Shown piece after piece: positions 47,816-59,400 of a DNA stretch of 64,000 bases. Position numbers and translations under genes: made by a program. The notes below the pieces were generated by a model. It searched no databases. It had not been told where the DNA came from and saw only the letters and a list, made by a program, of their open reading frames with translations. The DNA comes from Hormiphora californensis. Taxonomy: Eukaryota; Ctenophora; Tentaculata; Cydippida; Pleurobrachiidae. The DNA lies in the NCBI GenBank assembly GCA_020137815.1, contig CM035358.1:1607033-1671032 (forward strand), given 5' to 3'. How positions within the stretch are numbered: the stretch's first letter is position 1; each line of letters begins with the position of its first letter.

Positions 47816-49388
47816 TCAGTTATCTTCACTAACCGCTGTCCGGTCCTGATAACATGACCCTTCAGATTGCCACACAGTACCCCTCCACCATCGACCGGTC
47901 GTTCCTTTGCTGTCCAAAATCTCCAACTTCTCCTCGTGACACATTTCTGTCACACCCATAACCATATCCCGTACAACTAGGATCACCTTCCGACCCGCTC
48001 GAGATCTAATCTTGATCTGGCAGGTGTAGGGACCGGTGGTGGGAAGGTAAACTTCCCCCTGACGACCAACAATCTCGCTGTTACACAAGCCATTTGCTGT
48101 AGGAATAGAAGGAAGGAACCGTTTTTGAGGCGTTGTTCTGCCACATTTTTTAGGCTTGAACCATACAAAGTGATTTGATGGTCGTATATGTGATTTTAAA
48201 ACCAGTACTGGTGACGGTTCGATCAGATTTGAAGAGAATCCGAACAGAATCACTTTTCACGACCAAACTGTGGGGTGTTTCCCGTCCACAAAGCACTGCA
48301 ACAGTCTCCCATCCCTGCTGGAATCTTCTCACGTGTACCGCATCAAATACACAACCTGAACTGTCCTCCAGAGAAAACTTGTGAAAACGTAACCGAATGT
48401 AATGACCCAAGGGTGCTCTAATATCCCACATACAACTCGTATCAGGTGGATAATTATAGGGATAATTAACGGAATAAATAACCCCTTTACTTTCCTCCAT
48501 CCACCGATCACACATGAGGACACACTTTGTCCCATCAGGTACGTATCCCCGTTTGCAACTACACTTCCTACCTCGGGGGAGATCGATACAATAGTGTTGG
48601 CAGCCGCCATTGTTTACCAAACATTGATCCCCATCCTCCCCACACTTGTACAGTTTGTTTGTTTGCCGGATATCCCCCACAGACAATTCTACACGCTGTC
48701 CAATACCGAGGTGTTTGGATCGCAGTGGTACCAGCGTGTCCATGTCCCCCAAGTTAAATGCAGTCCGCCCATAGTGCATTATGCTGTGGTAATCGTATCT
48801 CATTCCAAGGCTATCCACCTCGCTCTCGTTTTTAAGGTCGAAATTATGTAGCGAATCATCTCGGATGTTTTTGTAAAGAACCTTAACATGTTTATCTCGA
48901 TCAGGTCGGGCATGCTCGTGCCAGAAGCCGATGGCATGTCCTATTTCGTGTAGAATACTTCCCACATCCTCACACTCCTTTTTCGTGATACTAATTCCCT
49001 GTGGTTTACTGTTGGGAAACTGCTGCATACCTACAAAGGAGCAACAACCACAGTCCTGAGGCTCAAACTCCAGGCCAAACGGTTGTTTCTTTAGGGGAAC
49101 AAACTTGAGGCATGTATACACTTCCCATGTTTTTATTGCTTTCCGAATGTTTTTCACAACTTTTTTGTCAAACTTTTGAGAAATCTGATATGGTATTGTC
49201 CCATTCGGCCACAGTAGCTGTTTATTTGAGCTTGCTGCACGTTTTTCCCTCCCTGATTTTACAATAGAAATGTCAGATTGAATCCTCTCGTGATCAGGAT
49301 GGCACGGGCTGTTGATTGGGACGGTACTGGATCGACAGATGGGGTATAAAATGAACAGGACTGCAACAATGAACATCAAAACTTTCAT
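47816..49388 (-). CDS. Secreted astacin metalloprotease with EGF and CUB domains
   Basis: Two exons (48167-49388 and 47816-48096) with a 70-bp intron; 500 residues. Order: signal peptide (about 1-20, MKVLMFIVAVLFIL), short propeptide ending at a furin-like GREKR (about 46-50), and the astacin catalytic domain with zinc motif HEIGHAIGFWHEHARPDRD (from about 147) and Met-turn SIMHYG (about 202-207). Then an EGF-like module (CLVNNGGCQHYC ... CSCKRGYVPDGTKC, about 256-289), one clear CUB domain (about 293-405) and a shorter CUB-like C-terminus. The architecture resembles tolloid/BMP1 relatives and sea-urchin BP10/SpAN. Likely extracellular, cutting matrix or BMP-pathway proteins (inference). An acceptor-like TTTCACTTTCAG lies 25 nt upstream of the ATG. 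Confidence 0.95.
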
Positions 49389-49551
49389 AAAAGCACGTCA
49401 TTTAGCATTTAAACTGAAAGTGAAATAAGAGTAAGACATTGAAGACTTGAGACTTGAGGCAAAGGCCAAAGAGCGAAAATTAAAAAGTTTGAAACGTTTT
49501 CGAAAACAAAGTCAGAAGAGGGATCCCTAAAAAAGTTCAGTATTTAAAGTG

Positions 49552-49664
49552 CGTTTCAAACGACTTGACCTGAGATTCCTGGAAATTCAGGATTTCCCCT
49601 TTGTAAATACACGCGCAATGCGCCAAATTCCAAGAATTACGGGTCAAGTCGCTTGAAACGGACT
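49552..49664. mobile_element. MITE, GTTTCAAACGACTTGACC ends
   Basis: About 113 bp; the left end GTTTCAAACGACTTGACCTG is mirrored by GGTCAAGTCGCTTGAAAC. A reverse-orientation copy lies at 52246-52358. Confidence 0.75.
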
Positions 49665-49681
49665 TTACACAGCGTTTACAC

Positions 49682-49880
49682 AGTCGTTACACCCAGAGCG
49701 GCGCGTGCTGCGAGTGCGTTTTGCGGCTTTTTCTAAGAAAATATTGGATTGTGTGCTGCACAATTGAGTAAATTGAGCGCTGCGGCGAAAAAAGTTTCCG
49801 AAAACGCTGCAAATCGAGTGCGAAAGACGCAGTCTTTACACCCAGAGCGGCGCGGGCGCTCTGGGTGTAACGACTGTGTA
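49682..49880. mobile_element. MITE, AGTCGTTACACCCAGAGCG ends
   Basis: About 200 bp between AGTCGTTACACCCAGAGCG and CGCTCTGGGTGTAACGACT. A near-identical copy in the same orientation is at 52617-52802, which suggests duplication of a larger block. Confidence 0.75.
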
Positions 49881-49931
49881 AAGACTGTGTAAACGCTGTG
49901 TAAATAAAGGAAAACCCAAGCAACAATAATG

Positions 49932-50077
49932 TCCATTTTTTTTCAACTGTTCACCCCCCAAAGTCGTGCGCGGAATTGTTTTGCGCGTTTATCACATGTT
50001 AACGTGTAGCGCGCGCAGCGTAAATTAAAATATCGCACGCGCACGAGTTGAGGGGTGAACAGTTGAATAAAAATGGA
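49932..50077. mobile_element. MITE, TCCATTTTTTTTCAACTGTT ends, copy 1
   Basis: About 146 bp. Left end TCCATTTTTTTTCAACTGTT, right end AACAGTTGAATAAAAATGGA. It interrupts a longer element whose halves AAGGAAAACCCAAGCAACAAT and its complement sit at about 49906-49928 and 50268-50290. Other copies are at 50460-50606 and 52410-52561. Confidence 0.8.
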
Positions 50078-50080
50078 CTA

Positions 50081-50270
50081 TAGCCCTCACTTGGGTTTTG
50101 TGAAATTTCCCACGATCATTGCTCCACCCCCTGATGAGATAGAGACTTGAAATTTTGTAGTTGGATAGATCATGTCGAGTTCTACCTCACTACAAAATTT
50201 CAAGTCTCTATCTCATCAGGGGGTGGAGCAATGACCGTGGGAAATTTCACAAAACCCAAGTGAGGGCTAT
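50081..50270. repeat. Long palindrome with 80-bp arms
   Basis: TAGCCCTCACTTGGGTTTTG starts an arm of about 80 bp that is repeated inverted and ends AAGTGAGGGCTA, with a loop of roughly 28 bp. It is the inner part of the element interrupted by the MITE at 49932-50077. Confidence 0.85.
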
Positions 50271-50459
50271 TGTTGCTTGGGTTTTCCTTTACTGAACTTT
50301 TTTAGGGATCCCTAGAATATCGGAGCTTACGAGTGAGCACCTAGATAACGCGCGGCGCGCACTTCAAGATTGCATCGTAGTTTGTAAATTTAATGCGTTT
50401 TACAATTAAAAACCGCTGCGACAGCTCAAATCCATATAATAAATCCCATAATGTTATAC

Positions 50460-50606
50460 TCCATTTTTTTTCAACTGTTCACCCCCCAAAGTCGTGCGCG
50501 GAATTGTTTTGCGCGTCTATCACATGTTAACGTGTAGCGCGCGCCACAAAAATTCTAAATTTCATGAAATTTCAGTTTTTGGGTGAACAGTTGAAAAAAA
50601 AATGGA
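50460..50606. mobile_element. MITE, TCCATTTTTTTTCAACTGTT ends, copy 2
   Basis: Same termini and first half as the copy at 49932, but the right half differs (AAATTTCATGAAATTTCAG just before the end), so it is a variant or recombinant member. Confidence 0.8.
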
Positions 50607-51329
50607 CTTTAGTCAGTCTGTCCGTTAATTGGTTTTTCAAACTCCTCCCACAGTTTTTGAGCTAGACCCCTGAAAATTTGTACACGGGTACCTTGGACCA
50701 AGGCGGATGTAAGTACGGGCTCAGATTTTTGATCCGATCTTTACAGCAGTGACGTCACGGGGTGACGTCATTGCGACAAAAAGACTTACATTTTTCAAAC
50801 GCTTCTAAGACCCTGAAAACGGCTCTAAATCAAAAAACTAACGCAATAGTGGGGAAAGAGAATCGTTTGAACTTCATTTTACCAGATAGCGATTTCCCGT
50901 AACTCAATGTTTAAGGGTCGTAAATCGCGTCGGGAAAGTTAAAAATGCCAAAAATACGATATTTTTCACCGTAGCCACCCAAAATCTTATCCAATCGATA
51001 TGAAACTTGGTCGTTATGTGAATTTTAATGTCCTTTGGCCAGGGGTTCCCGGAAAACGGATTGGCAAGATGAGAACTGACCGGAGTTCTTATAATTCACG
51101 AATTTGGAATTTTTCGTCGACTTTTTTTTGGCGACATAAAAAATAAAAAAAACGCGAACGAAAGGAAATTTTCCATAAATTTTAAAATTTTACACTGCGC
51201 GCGTAGTTTTAGGTTCTGTGCGCGGCGTAAAAAAGCAGCGCTTTTTTGGGGAAATTCGCGCGTTACAGTAAATGATTTACCCGCCTCGCCAAAATTGTAA
51301 TGGCCGTTTTTTCAAAAACCCAATGTGTA

Positions 51330-51628
51330 TGATAGTAGGAGCGGTTAGATCACCACGTGGTTTTGCGCATTGTAATAGCTCCTCGAGGTCGCATCCAATC
51401 AAGAAATGTCCCTCAAGTTTTCGCTTCTCCTTGAGGAGATCTACAGGTTTGATCTGTATGGCGGCGCCATACCCCATTTGATTCTCAGTGCGCTCAGATG
51501 GGTCGCGGCGCCAGAAGGGTTTGATGAAGGTCACTTTTGGATTGGATGCGAAATGAAGCCGTGAGAGTAACCTGAGATTAGGGTGGCGCGCGACTTTCTG
51601 CACGTGCTGATCTAACCGCTCCTACTAT
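51330..51628. mobile_element. MITE, ATAGTAGGAGCGGTTAGATC ends
   Basis: ATAGTAGGAGCGGTTAGATC at the left and GATCTAACCGCTCCTACTAT at the right enclose about 260 bp, including the dispersed palindromic module at 51453-51514. Confidence 0.82.
51453..51514. repeat. Dispersed 65-bp palindromic module
   Basis: Reverse-orientation copy of the module at 32129-32195: CTGTATGGCGGCGCCATACC, then GATGGGTCGCGGCGCCAG. Here it lies inside another inverted-repeat element. Confidence 0.8.
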
Positions 51629-52245
51629 GAGACTCATTGCTCTAAGGAACAAACAAATTATCTTTTAAAAATCAAACACAAATGTCACCGGTTATACGAG
51701 GATAAATTACCATTTACCAGGTCACGGGTTCCCAGCAAACGGGTACTCTAGTAAATAAAATATTAACAAATTCCGAAATCGAAAATTCTGAAGTTTTTGC
51801 TGTTTTGATTTTTAAAATCATTTTTGAAATTTTTGTCGTTCAGTTGGCTGTTCAATTTCAAAAGCGCAGCCTTATCCCTTGAAAAGCGATGCCTTATCCA
51901 GGGGGCCAGCAGCGCGGCGTTTGCCAACTGTTCATTTGAAAAGTTAAAGTCCGTTTCAAACGGAAAACGTTAAAATCTGGGTGCCTTTCATTGCTAACAA
52001 TTCATCGATTTTGGCGCGTGCGACGGGTTAGGGCTGTTGTTAGGGTCGGGTTAGGGTTTGGTTTGGGGTTATCGGTTAGGGCTATCGATTCTCTATCAGA
52101 TACCGTTTAGTTTACTCAAATCGGCCATGTGGTTGCGCGGCTATAGCCGTTTGAAAAAAGTCGGTCTAAGTGGTTTTAGGTGTACTTTTTTGGCAGCGCG
52201 CGCCTGTAAACTCGCTGCAAGGCACCCAGATTATAATCACGCCCG

Positions 52246-52358
52246 TTTCAAACGACTTGACCTGTAATTCTTGGAATTTGGCGCATTGCGCGTGTATTTA
52301 CGAAGGGGAAATCCTGAATTTCCAGGAATCTCAGGTCAAGTCGTTTGAAACGCACTTT
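52246..52358. mobile_element. MITE, GTTTCAAACGACTTGACC ends, inverted copy
   Basis: Reverse-complement copy of 49552-49664 with the same termini and the same internal GCGCATTGCGCGTGTATTTA. Confidence 0.75.
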
Positions 52359-52379
52359 AAGCGCTGCCTTATCCCTATA

Positions 52380-52856
52380 GGGATCCCTAAAAAAGTTCAG
52401 TATTTAAAGTCCATTTTTATTCAACTGTTCAGTGTTCACCCTCCAACTCGTGCGCATGCGATATTTTAATTTACGCTGCGCGCGCTACACGTTAACATGT
52501 GATAGGAGCGCAAAACAATTCTGCGCACGACTTTGGGGGGTGAACAGTTGAAAAAAATGGAGTATACACGTTAACATGTGATAAACGCGCAAAACAATTC
52601 CGCACACGACTTTGGGTCGTTACACCCAGAGCGGCGCGTGCTGCGTTTTGCGGCTTTTTCTAAGAAAATATTGGATTGTGTGCTGCACAATTAAGTAAAT
52701 TGAGCGCTGCGTCGAAAAAAGTTTCCGAAAACGCTGCAAATCGAGTGCGAAAGACGCAGTCTTTACACCCAGAGCGGCGCGGGCGCTCTGGTTGTAACGA
52801 CTGTGTAAAGACTGTGTAAACGCTGTGTAAATACTGAACTTTTTTAGGGATCCCTA
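52380..52856. mobile_element. Composite element with GGGATCCCTAAAAAAGTTCAG ends, copy 2
   Basis: Same outer termini as 49520-50314. Contains the reversed third copy of the TCCATTTTT...CAACTG MITE (52410-52561) followed by the second AGTCGTTACACCC element (52617-52802). Confidence 0.78.
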
Positions 52857-53325
52857 TCGGTGGCCAGCAGCGTTTGCCAAGCTGTTCAACAGCTTGGAGT
52901 TGGTCATGTGATACAGTGAACAGTCCCCTTGAAGATGAAGAAATGAAACACAGTGTTCTCTAAAGCTAAAAAGCTTTTGTCAATTTATTTGATTTAGTAC
53001 CATTATATCGTTGTCTATCTCCAAATTCCAAGTCTCTAACTTACCAGGAACCGAAGATGCCCAGTGCCCAGTGCCCACTGGCCACATCAAGGGGGCGGGT
53101 GAATACTGATTGGGTGAACCCGGATGACCCACTGAACCAAAGTGTGTTATAAAGCCCAAACTGTTACTCTATTATCTTGAGTTGGGTACTCGAATTCCGA
53201 GCGTAAAGGGGATTTGATATAAATTGCCACCATTTATATTTCCATGGTAAAGTATTTTCAACAAGTTTTATGGTGTAAATAACGATTAAAACATGTTCTT
53301 TTAGTGACAGTAGCGACAGATCAAC

Positions 53326-55510
53326 ATGAGTCATGTTCTAAAAGGACAAACACCCACTTTAAAATCTGTTAGGAAGCTGCAAAACCTCTCAAAGGTATGT
53401 TCGATGTAGGTTTATAAAGTAAATTTTCATCATTACTCAATTAAATTCCCTTTCAAACATTTGATGTTTAAATTGTTAAATGATCCCCCTGTCTGTTTGC
53501 AGGTGGTGTTACAAGGTGGCAGTGTCGCACTTCTCAACTGTGAAAATGGGTTGAACTCTATTTCCAGTGATTTTGGATGTGTTTTGGAAAACTTCCAGGA
53601 GGAAGAGGACATACTGTTAGTGTTTTACCGGAACATGCTACGCTCCTTCCCTCACTCAGATTTGAAGACAACTCTCACCTTCCTCTCGACATCTCTCCTC
53701 CTGTCCTCAATCCCGCCCACAATAACATCAAATCCTGTCAAACTCAGAAGTGCGGTGATCCAGATCAAAGCGGTGATTTCCCAGACTTTGAACAGAATTT
53801 CAGAACCACTTAGTATCAGAACGCTGTCCCATCTCAGAGGCCTGGTAAATGGTGTTCTGACTCCCAAACTATCTCATGTGTTCACACTCCCTCGCCGGCG
53901 TGAGATAATATCAACTTTTCTTGAGGGATATCTTACCTGTATTTCTTCAGCTAACTACCCTAAGTTCCGGGTTGAAACTGTTCAGTCGAATCGGTCATTT
54001 AAAATGTGTGAATTGAAGTTTCATCATGGTATTTTGTTAACTCTTTCTCGGCCAAAACTGGCAGAAAAGAGGCTATCACAGAAGGAGAAACAGAAGAAGA
54101 AGACATTTTCAGTTGTTGTTTTTAGCTGTCCGCTGCCAAAGGAGCTTGAGAATTGGGAGGGGGAAACAGTAAACTTTGTAAATAGTTCTCAGAGTATGGA
54201 ACAGAAGCTGGTGGCTGGAAGTATTGAGATACTGAATGACCATTTATCTCGTGAACCAGTTGATGTAGTGTTTTCTCAAAAAGTTGTTCATCACCAGATT
54301 CGGCAGTTTCTTGAGGAGAGGGGAGTGCTTGTATTGGATAGGTTATCAGTTTTCTACGCTGAAGATATGGCAACTCTGGCCCGAACTACCCTCTCCCCGA
54401 GTATGGGGGTTTGGAATGTGGGAGCTCTGGAAATAGCTGGAGTAGTGGAAATGGCGGACAAGCATTTTCTGAATGTTTGCTCGAGTGGTACACATTTTGG
54501 CACACTTCTACTCCAGACGAAGGTATAGTGCGGGGCGCGCGGAGTTGACAGTCTGTAAAAAGTCGCGCGCAGTGTGTTGTCAGCACTGTTTATTCCTTGG
54601 CAACAGAAGAAGGTTATGGCGGTTATATGGAGGGGTGATGTTTAGAAATTGCAAAAAGAACCATTTCTTCATTCAACAGTTGCCTTGATCGACCCCCTCT
54701 CCCTCACAGATTAGAACATACTATATTCCATAGGTTGAATTGATTAGTGAGGGGATTAAGAAAGTGTTGGAAAGGAGCTGGGAGGTATGTAACAGTGTCA
54801 TGGCTAGCAGAAGAGTGGTATACGGTGCCGAGTGTTTATGGGCGACCTTAGCTAAATCTTTGCATGATGAAAAACAGGTTTATAGCTATATTATCACATG
54901 TTCCCTTGTACACACGTTTTTCAGTTTCCTCCACACTCACCAGGGGGTCTTTCACGAACACTTCGGTCCTAACTTTTTTGGGACCAATATTGCACTAGGA
55001 CTTTTTTGAAATGGCTTTCACGAACAGAAGTTGGGGGTAGGCGGGGAGGGTAATTACCCCAATGCTCTCTATTTTGGCTTTCACGAAACTGAAGTTAGGA
55101 CCGTAACTCACGTAGTCCTAAAGTCGCACGTGACCCATGTGAGTGTTGAAAACCAATAGGTAAACAAACACGTGATCACCAATAGCCATTTATGATTCAG
55201 ATAGACTGACACGAGTATAAACATGATCACGTGACATTCGCAACAGAAGGGTGCAGGTGGAATTTCCAGTCAAATTGGTGTATGAATAGTATTCATATAT
55301 CAATGAATACATCAGTATTCTCTCTCTCTCTCACCCTCTCTCCCTGTTCATCTCTCTTTCTCTCTCAATCTCTCCCTCCATATCTCACTCTCTGTATCTC
55401 CGGCCTCTCTCTCCCTCTCTCTCTCTTTACCTCTCTTTTTCTATCTTTATCTCACCCTCTCTGTCAAACCCTCTCTATCTGTTTATCTCTCTTTCTCTCT
55501 CACTCTCTTC

Positions 55511-55590
<80 letters not shown>

Positions 55591-55591
55591 T

Positions 55592-55673
<82 letters not shown>

Positions 55674-56762
55674 AGAAGTTCACAAATAGTTTATTTATGA
55701 AGATTGAAGCAATTTGAGGTTGTCTTGGGAATTGTCTTGTTTTCATTAAAACTGCGGCTGAGATCCCATAAAAGTGTATACTCATGGTGCTCGAATGCAC
55801 ATTATGGCTTCACCTATCAAAGTTAGGACCGCATTTTGGTCCCAACTGAGAGTTAGGACAGCTTTTACCTGTCCTAACTCTAGGGAGAGTTAGGACCAAA
55901 ATCCTAGTGGTTGGGACCGGAGTTGGGACCGCAAATTAGAGAGTTGGGATCTTTTTTGATAGTTAGGACCGCGGGAAAGGTAGTCACGTGGGGCATCACG
56001 CAATTAAAGTGTCGAATTACACAGCTGGGACCGGAGTTAGGACCGAAAGTTGGGACCGGTCCTAACTCTCTAAAAACGGTCCTAACTTTGGCCGTTCGTG
56101 AAAGCCACATTGCAAATTTTGGTCCTAACTACGCTGGGACCGGTCCTAACTTCGGTCCTAATTGTTTCGTGAAAGACCCCCTGGGGGTCTTTCACGAAAC
56201 AATTAGGACCGAAGTTTTTCACATTCCAAATTTAAACACATATATCTGTGTTTTATACACACCCATATATAGGTGAGAGACCTGCCGCTTACAAAAACAT
56301 TTGCTTCTCTACTCCACCAACTGTGCAAGAAGCACGATGTCCTGGAGTCCAATGGACACTGCTGGCGAGCATTATCTGATAAAAACACGGATACCCTACT
56401 AAGCACTAGGTATAATTCGGATAGGAGCTTTCAGTTATTTCGTTTGACGGTGTGAATATATAAGAGTGAAGAAGGTTGGCAAAGCTAAGTTCATCAACCC
56501 GGGATAATAAGTTATCTCCTCACTCATTTGCAGGTGTTGTTGTGGTAAATGGGAAGTAACTGGTGACCCATACCTCCCAGAGTTCCAACCACTCACCCAA
56601 ACCACTTTGGGGTCGAGGAAAAGTCCTGAAACACGGACTGTCTTTGTAGAGAAAGATGCTGAGGTTTTTCATAATTTTGATACCGTGATTGATGTTTTTG
56701 ACAAAACTTTTCAGATTTTTGACATCTTATTACAAAGTGAGGTTCCTTTTAATGTTGTGTAA
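53326..56762 (+). CDS. MKKS: MKKS/BBS6 chaperonin-like protein
   Basis: Five exons: 53326-53394, 53503-54522, 54734-54877, 56273-56451, 56534-56762; phases agree; 546 residues (human about 570). The match to vertebrate MKKS is seen along the length. The clearest part is VDVVFSQKVVHHQIRQFLEE through ADKHFLNV, the apical region of the group II chaperonin fold. The N-terminal MSHVLKGQTPTLKSVRK and the C-terminal VCCCGKWEV also align. I see no catalytic GDGTT-type ATPase motif, as expected: BBS6 with BBS10, BBS12 and CCT proteins helps assemble the BBSome, which traffics ciliary membrane proteins. An acceptor-like TTCTTTTAG lies 21 nt before the ATG. Intron 3 (1.4 kb) holds a repeat element and a CT microsatellite. 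Confidence 0.9.
54943..56181. mobile_element. Inverted-repeat element, GGGGGTCTTTCACGAA ends
   Basis: GGGGGTCTTTCACGAA (54943-54958) is mirrored by TTCGTGAAAGACCCCC (56166-56181). A partial copy follows tip to tip at 56183-56215. Near both ends, and densely at 55820-56165, GTTAGGACCG/GTTGGGACCGG occurs many times in both orientations. No protein is coded. It occupies MKKS intron 3 and surrounds the CT tract at 55320-55674. Confidence 0.8.
55320..55674. repeat. (CT)n microsatellite
   Basis: Degenerate CT-rich sequence to about 55515, then nearly pure CT to 55674. Serine/leucine-repeat open frames here are artefacts. Confidence 0.95.
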
Positions 56763-56862
56763 ATTGTTTAATATTTTACGGGGTATTTATTTTCTTAAAA
56801 TGTCTTGCCATCTGTATTTCTGATTAATTAACTAATTAATTAATTAATTAACTATTTATAGG
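56763..56862 (+). promoter_or_regulatory. 100-bp spacer with splice acceptor 1 nt before the RABEPK ATG
   Basis: AT-rich spacer ending TAATTAATTAACTATTTATAG, then G and ATG. The acceptor-like AG (56860-56861) sits directly before the start codon and only 100 bp after the MKKS stop. This fits a spliced-leader acceptor inside a two-gene transcript, or alternatively a cis-intron in the RABEPK leader. Confidence 0.5.
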
Positions 56863-58972
56863 ATGGAACTGTATCCCATATTAGAATGTAGGAACAAGTT
56901 GAATGATGGTCTGTGGTATGTCATCTCTCCTACATCTTCAGTACAGGTTGGTGTAGCCAGTTGGCTTCACTGGTTAGAGCCTCCTAGACGTCTCCCATCA
57001 GATCCAATAGAACTGTAATAAAGGGGGTTTGAAACTGGTACCACTGGTATCCCCTCCTTGCAGATTTAATATTACCCAAATAACTCCTGCACCCCCTGTT
57101 AATCCCTCCGTCCATTCCTAGATTGGTGGTGGTGTGGGCAGCAAGTTGTCTGCTAGAGATAGCGATGTATATGTAACATGTGGAGCACAGCCCGACCAGT
57201 CATTCGGTACCGTTTATCATCTTAGTTTAGGTGAGTTGGTTAATTCAGCAATCAGCTTGTTTAGTTTTACTCAGCGTTTGACCCTCTCCTTCCCACATGA
57301 AAAGAAGCCGGCACTCAATTAAACAATCTTGAAACTGTTAACGATATTCTTCCTCTTCAGATTCATTTCGGTTACGTCGTTTAGAGGGAGAGTTCTCGCC
57401 CCGTTACGAACACGCAGCAGCACTGCACAGCACACAGCTGGTTGTATTCGGTGGGGCCGATTCAGCAGGAAATAGAAACGATATCCAGGCTATAGATACA
57501 GGTACAGGGACAATTTTTATACAAGTCTAGATTCTAGAACAGTGGAATTTGCCTTGTTCGACCCTCTCTAAAAAGGGTTTTAACAAAACAAAGGTCTGGT
57601 ACAGCAGCTGTACTACAACAGCTCCAAGATACCTCTAATAACACATTACTCTGCAGCTACCGGCAAGTTGCTCGAGGTGGCTGAGGAGGGAAAGGTATGT
57701 CCAGTATCTCCCAGGACAATTCACAATACAGGACACACAGAGGGGAGAGTGTGGGTTTGGGGAGGGGGAGAGAATGGTGCTGATCCAGTTGCTGATACAA
57801 GACTGTACTCGCTCAACTTAGGTAAACCACCTAACATATAACATGCCATTGTATCGATTATATCCCGTATTATGTTTAGTGTCTAAACACTTTCATTGGA
57901 TTTTAATGATTCCTACTACCCCCAGAAACTCGAGAATGGGAGAGCTGGGAGAGTTCAGGTGATGTTCCATCCCCCCGACACGGACATGTTGTAGCATGCT
58001 CTGACAACAAGATCTTTGTACATGGGGGAATGTCCGGGCCACAGGTTGGAACTGTTTGATATATTTTCTATCTGTCATTTACCTGTCCCTAGTTGGAAAT
58101 CTAGTTGATGCTATTACCCGCACAACTTTTACCAGCATCGCCATAACATAAACCTCTCTTTCTCCTCTAGGTGTTTGGTGACCTCTACTCGGCCGATCTT
58201 CCATCAAGTAGCTCAGGACAACCCGTACAATGGCAGAAACTGGAGGGAGGGACGAGGCAGCCAGTAGCACGTGCGGCACATAGCTCTGCAGTCCATGGGA
58301 AGCATGTGTACATGTTCGGGGGGTTCACTGGGGAGCAAGTGCTGGATGATCTGTGGAGGCTGGATACAGGTATGTTGTTGCAGCTCTAGGGTTGTCGGAT
58401 CAAGCCCGGCATTCGCCTATACGTTTTCTAATTTTCCGCTCTATTTAATCCTCATTCATGAGATCCCTCTATACTAGGGTGCTATGCTTTTTGTTACCAA
58501 CTGATCACTTGACTGCTTTGTTTAACACGGCCTGTTTCAGATGTTGGATTGTGGGTTGAGGTGGCACTATCGGAACCCCGACCACACCCTCGACTGGACC
58601 AAACCATCTGTATAGCACGCCTCCCCTACTCAGACAATATTGCAGGTACTAATTCCTACTTGCCTTGCTCGCCCCTGTTTTCAGAACTAATTCCTACCAG
58701 TCTAATCACATTTCTCAACAGTCTCAACGCCTCCATATCTAACCCCCTCCTTCCCCTCTACAGAGACAGCGCCCACTCCTACCGCCACTACAGCTCCCCC
58801 AACCATACAAGACATAACAGGACTGCTCCACGAGGCAGCTGATAGCCCCCAGGATGGGGACATTGAGGTGGAGTTGCCCGAGATTTCAGGGTTCCAGGAT
58901 GTGCTGGTCTTGTTCGGTGGAATGGACACTCAGGGAAATATTTTTAATGATATGTACGCTGTGAATATCTGA
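56863..58972 (+). CDS. RABEPK: Rab9 effector protein with kelch motifs
   Basis: Exons: 56863-56946, 57122-57230, 57361-57501, 57657-57821, 57926-58044, 58171-58369, 58541-58645, 58764-58972. About 376 residues, close to the human protein (372). The start MELYPILE...LNDGLWYVI resembles the vertebrate N-terminus. Kelch repeats follow in order, with PRYEHAAALHSTQLVVFGG, GNRNDIQ, SPRTIHNTGH...VWGGGENGADPVADT, SPRHGHVV...FVHGG, RAAHSSAVHGKHVYMFGG and LVLFGGMDTQGNIFNDM. An acidic insert precedes the last blade, as in human. RABEPK is a beta-propeller protein known as a Rab9 effector in endosome-to-Golgi transport. The junction of exons 1 and 2 is the weakest: the part aligning to the first blade looks short. 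Confidence 0.93.
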
Positions 58973-59400
58973 GCTGTCAGGGCATTGGCATGATAGTATC
59001 TGAGTGTTTTTGGGAGATGTTCAGTTGAAAAATAGACGGTTTATATCCTTGTCAAAGAGGAATTGAATCTGCTGGCTAATAATTTGAAACTGAAAGAATG
59101 AACCTCAAGGAAGCGAAACTGTTTTGGTGACTGGGATCGAGAGACTGACCGTACCCGTGAAAATATGATCATAAATATTGTGAGAGGTATTCTTTATTCT
59201 TTCCACACACCAAAGCAATTTTGTTGTTAGTTAGATCAAAATGGGGTCCCGGGAATGGGACAAATTTCCCACGCCACACATGTGCGCGCACATTTCCGCG
59301 CAGCTTTCCCCAAATTTAATGATTTGGCGGCGCCACCCGCCGCCTTGGACATTCCTGCTACAGCTTCAACACTTCACAATTCAAATTTGCAGTAGCATTT

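Larger units (their letters stand above)
49520..50314. mobile_element. Composite element with GGGATCCCTAAAAAAGTTCAG ends, copy 1
   Basis: The left end GGGATCCCTAAAAAAGTTCA is mirrored at the right end TGAACTTTTTTAGGGATCCC. Inside are, in order, a GTTTCAAACGACTTGACC element, a CGTTACACCCAGAGCG element, a TCCATTTTTTTTCAACTG element and a long palindrome. A second composite with the same ends is at 52380-52856. Confidence 0.78.
49389..53325. other. Intergenic region dominated by nested inverted-repeat elements
   Basis: Separates the divergent astacin (-) and MKKS (+) genes, so both promoters should lie here. From 49520 to 52856 it is a nest of small elements, listed separately. The parts 50610-51320 and 51640-51960 show no internal repeats or credible exons. 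The part 52870-53325 is unique and probably includes the MKKS leader. Confidence 0.65.

Noticed and set aside
47816-48253. A separate 145-codon gene on the minus strand
   Set aside because: It is the second astacin exon read through the 70-bp intron; a GT...AG join from the first exon restores phase.
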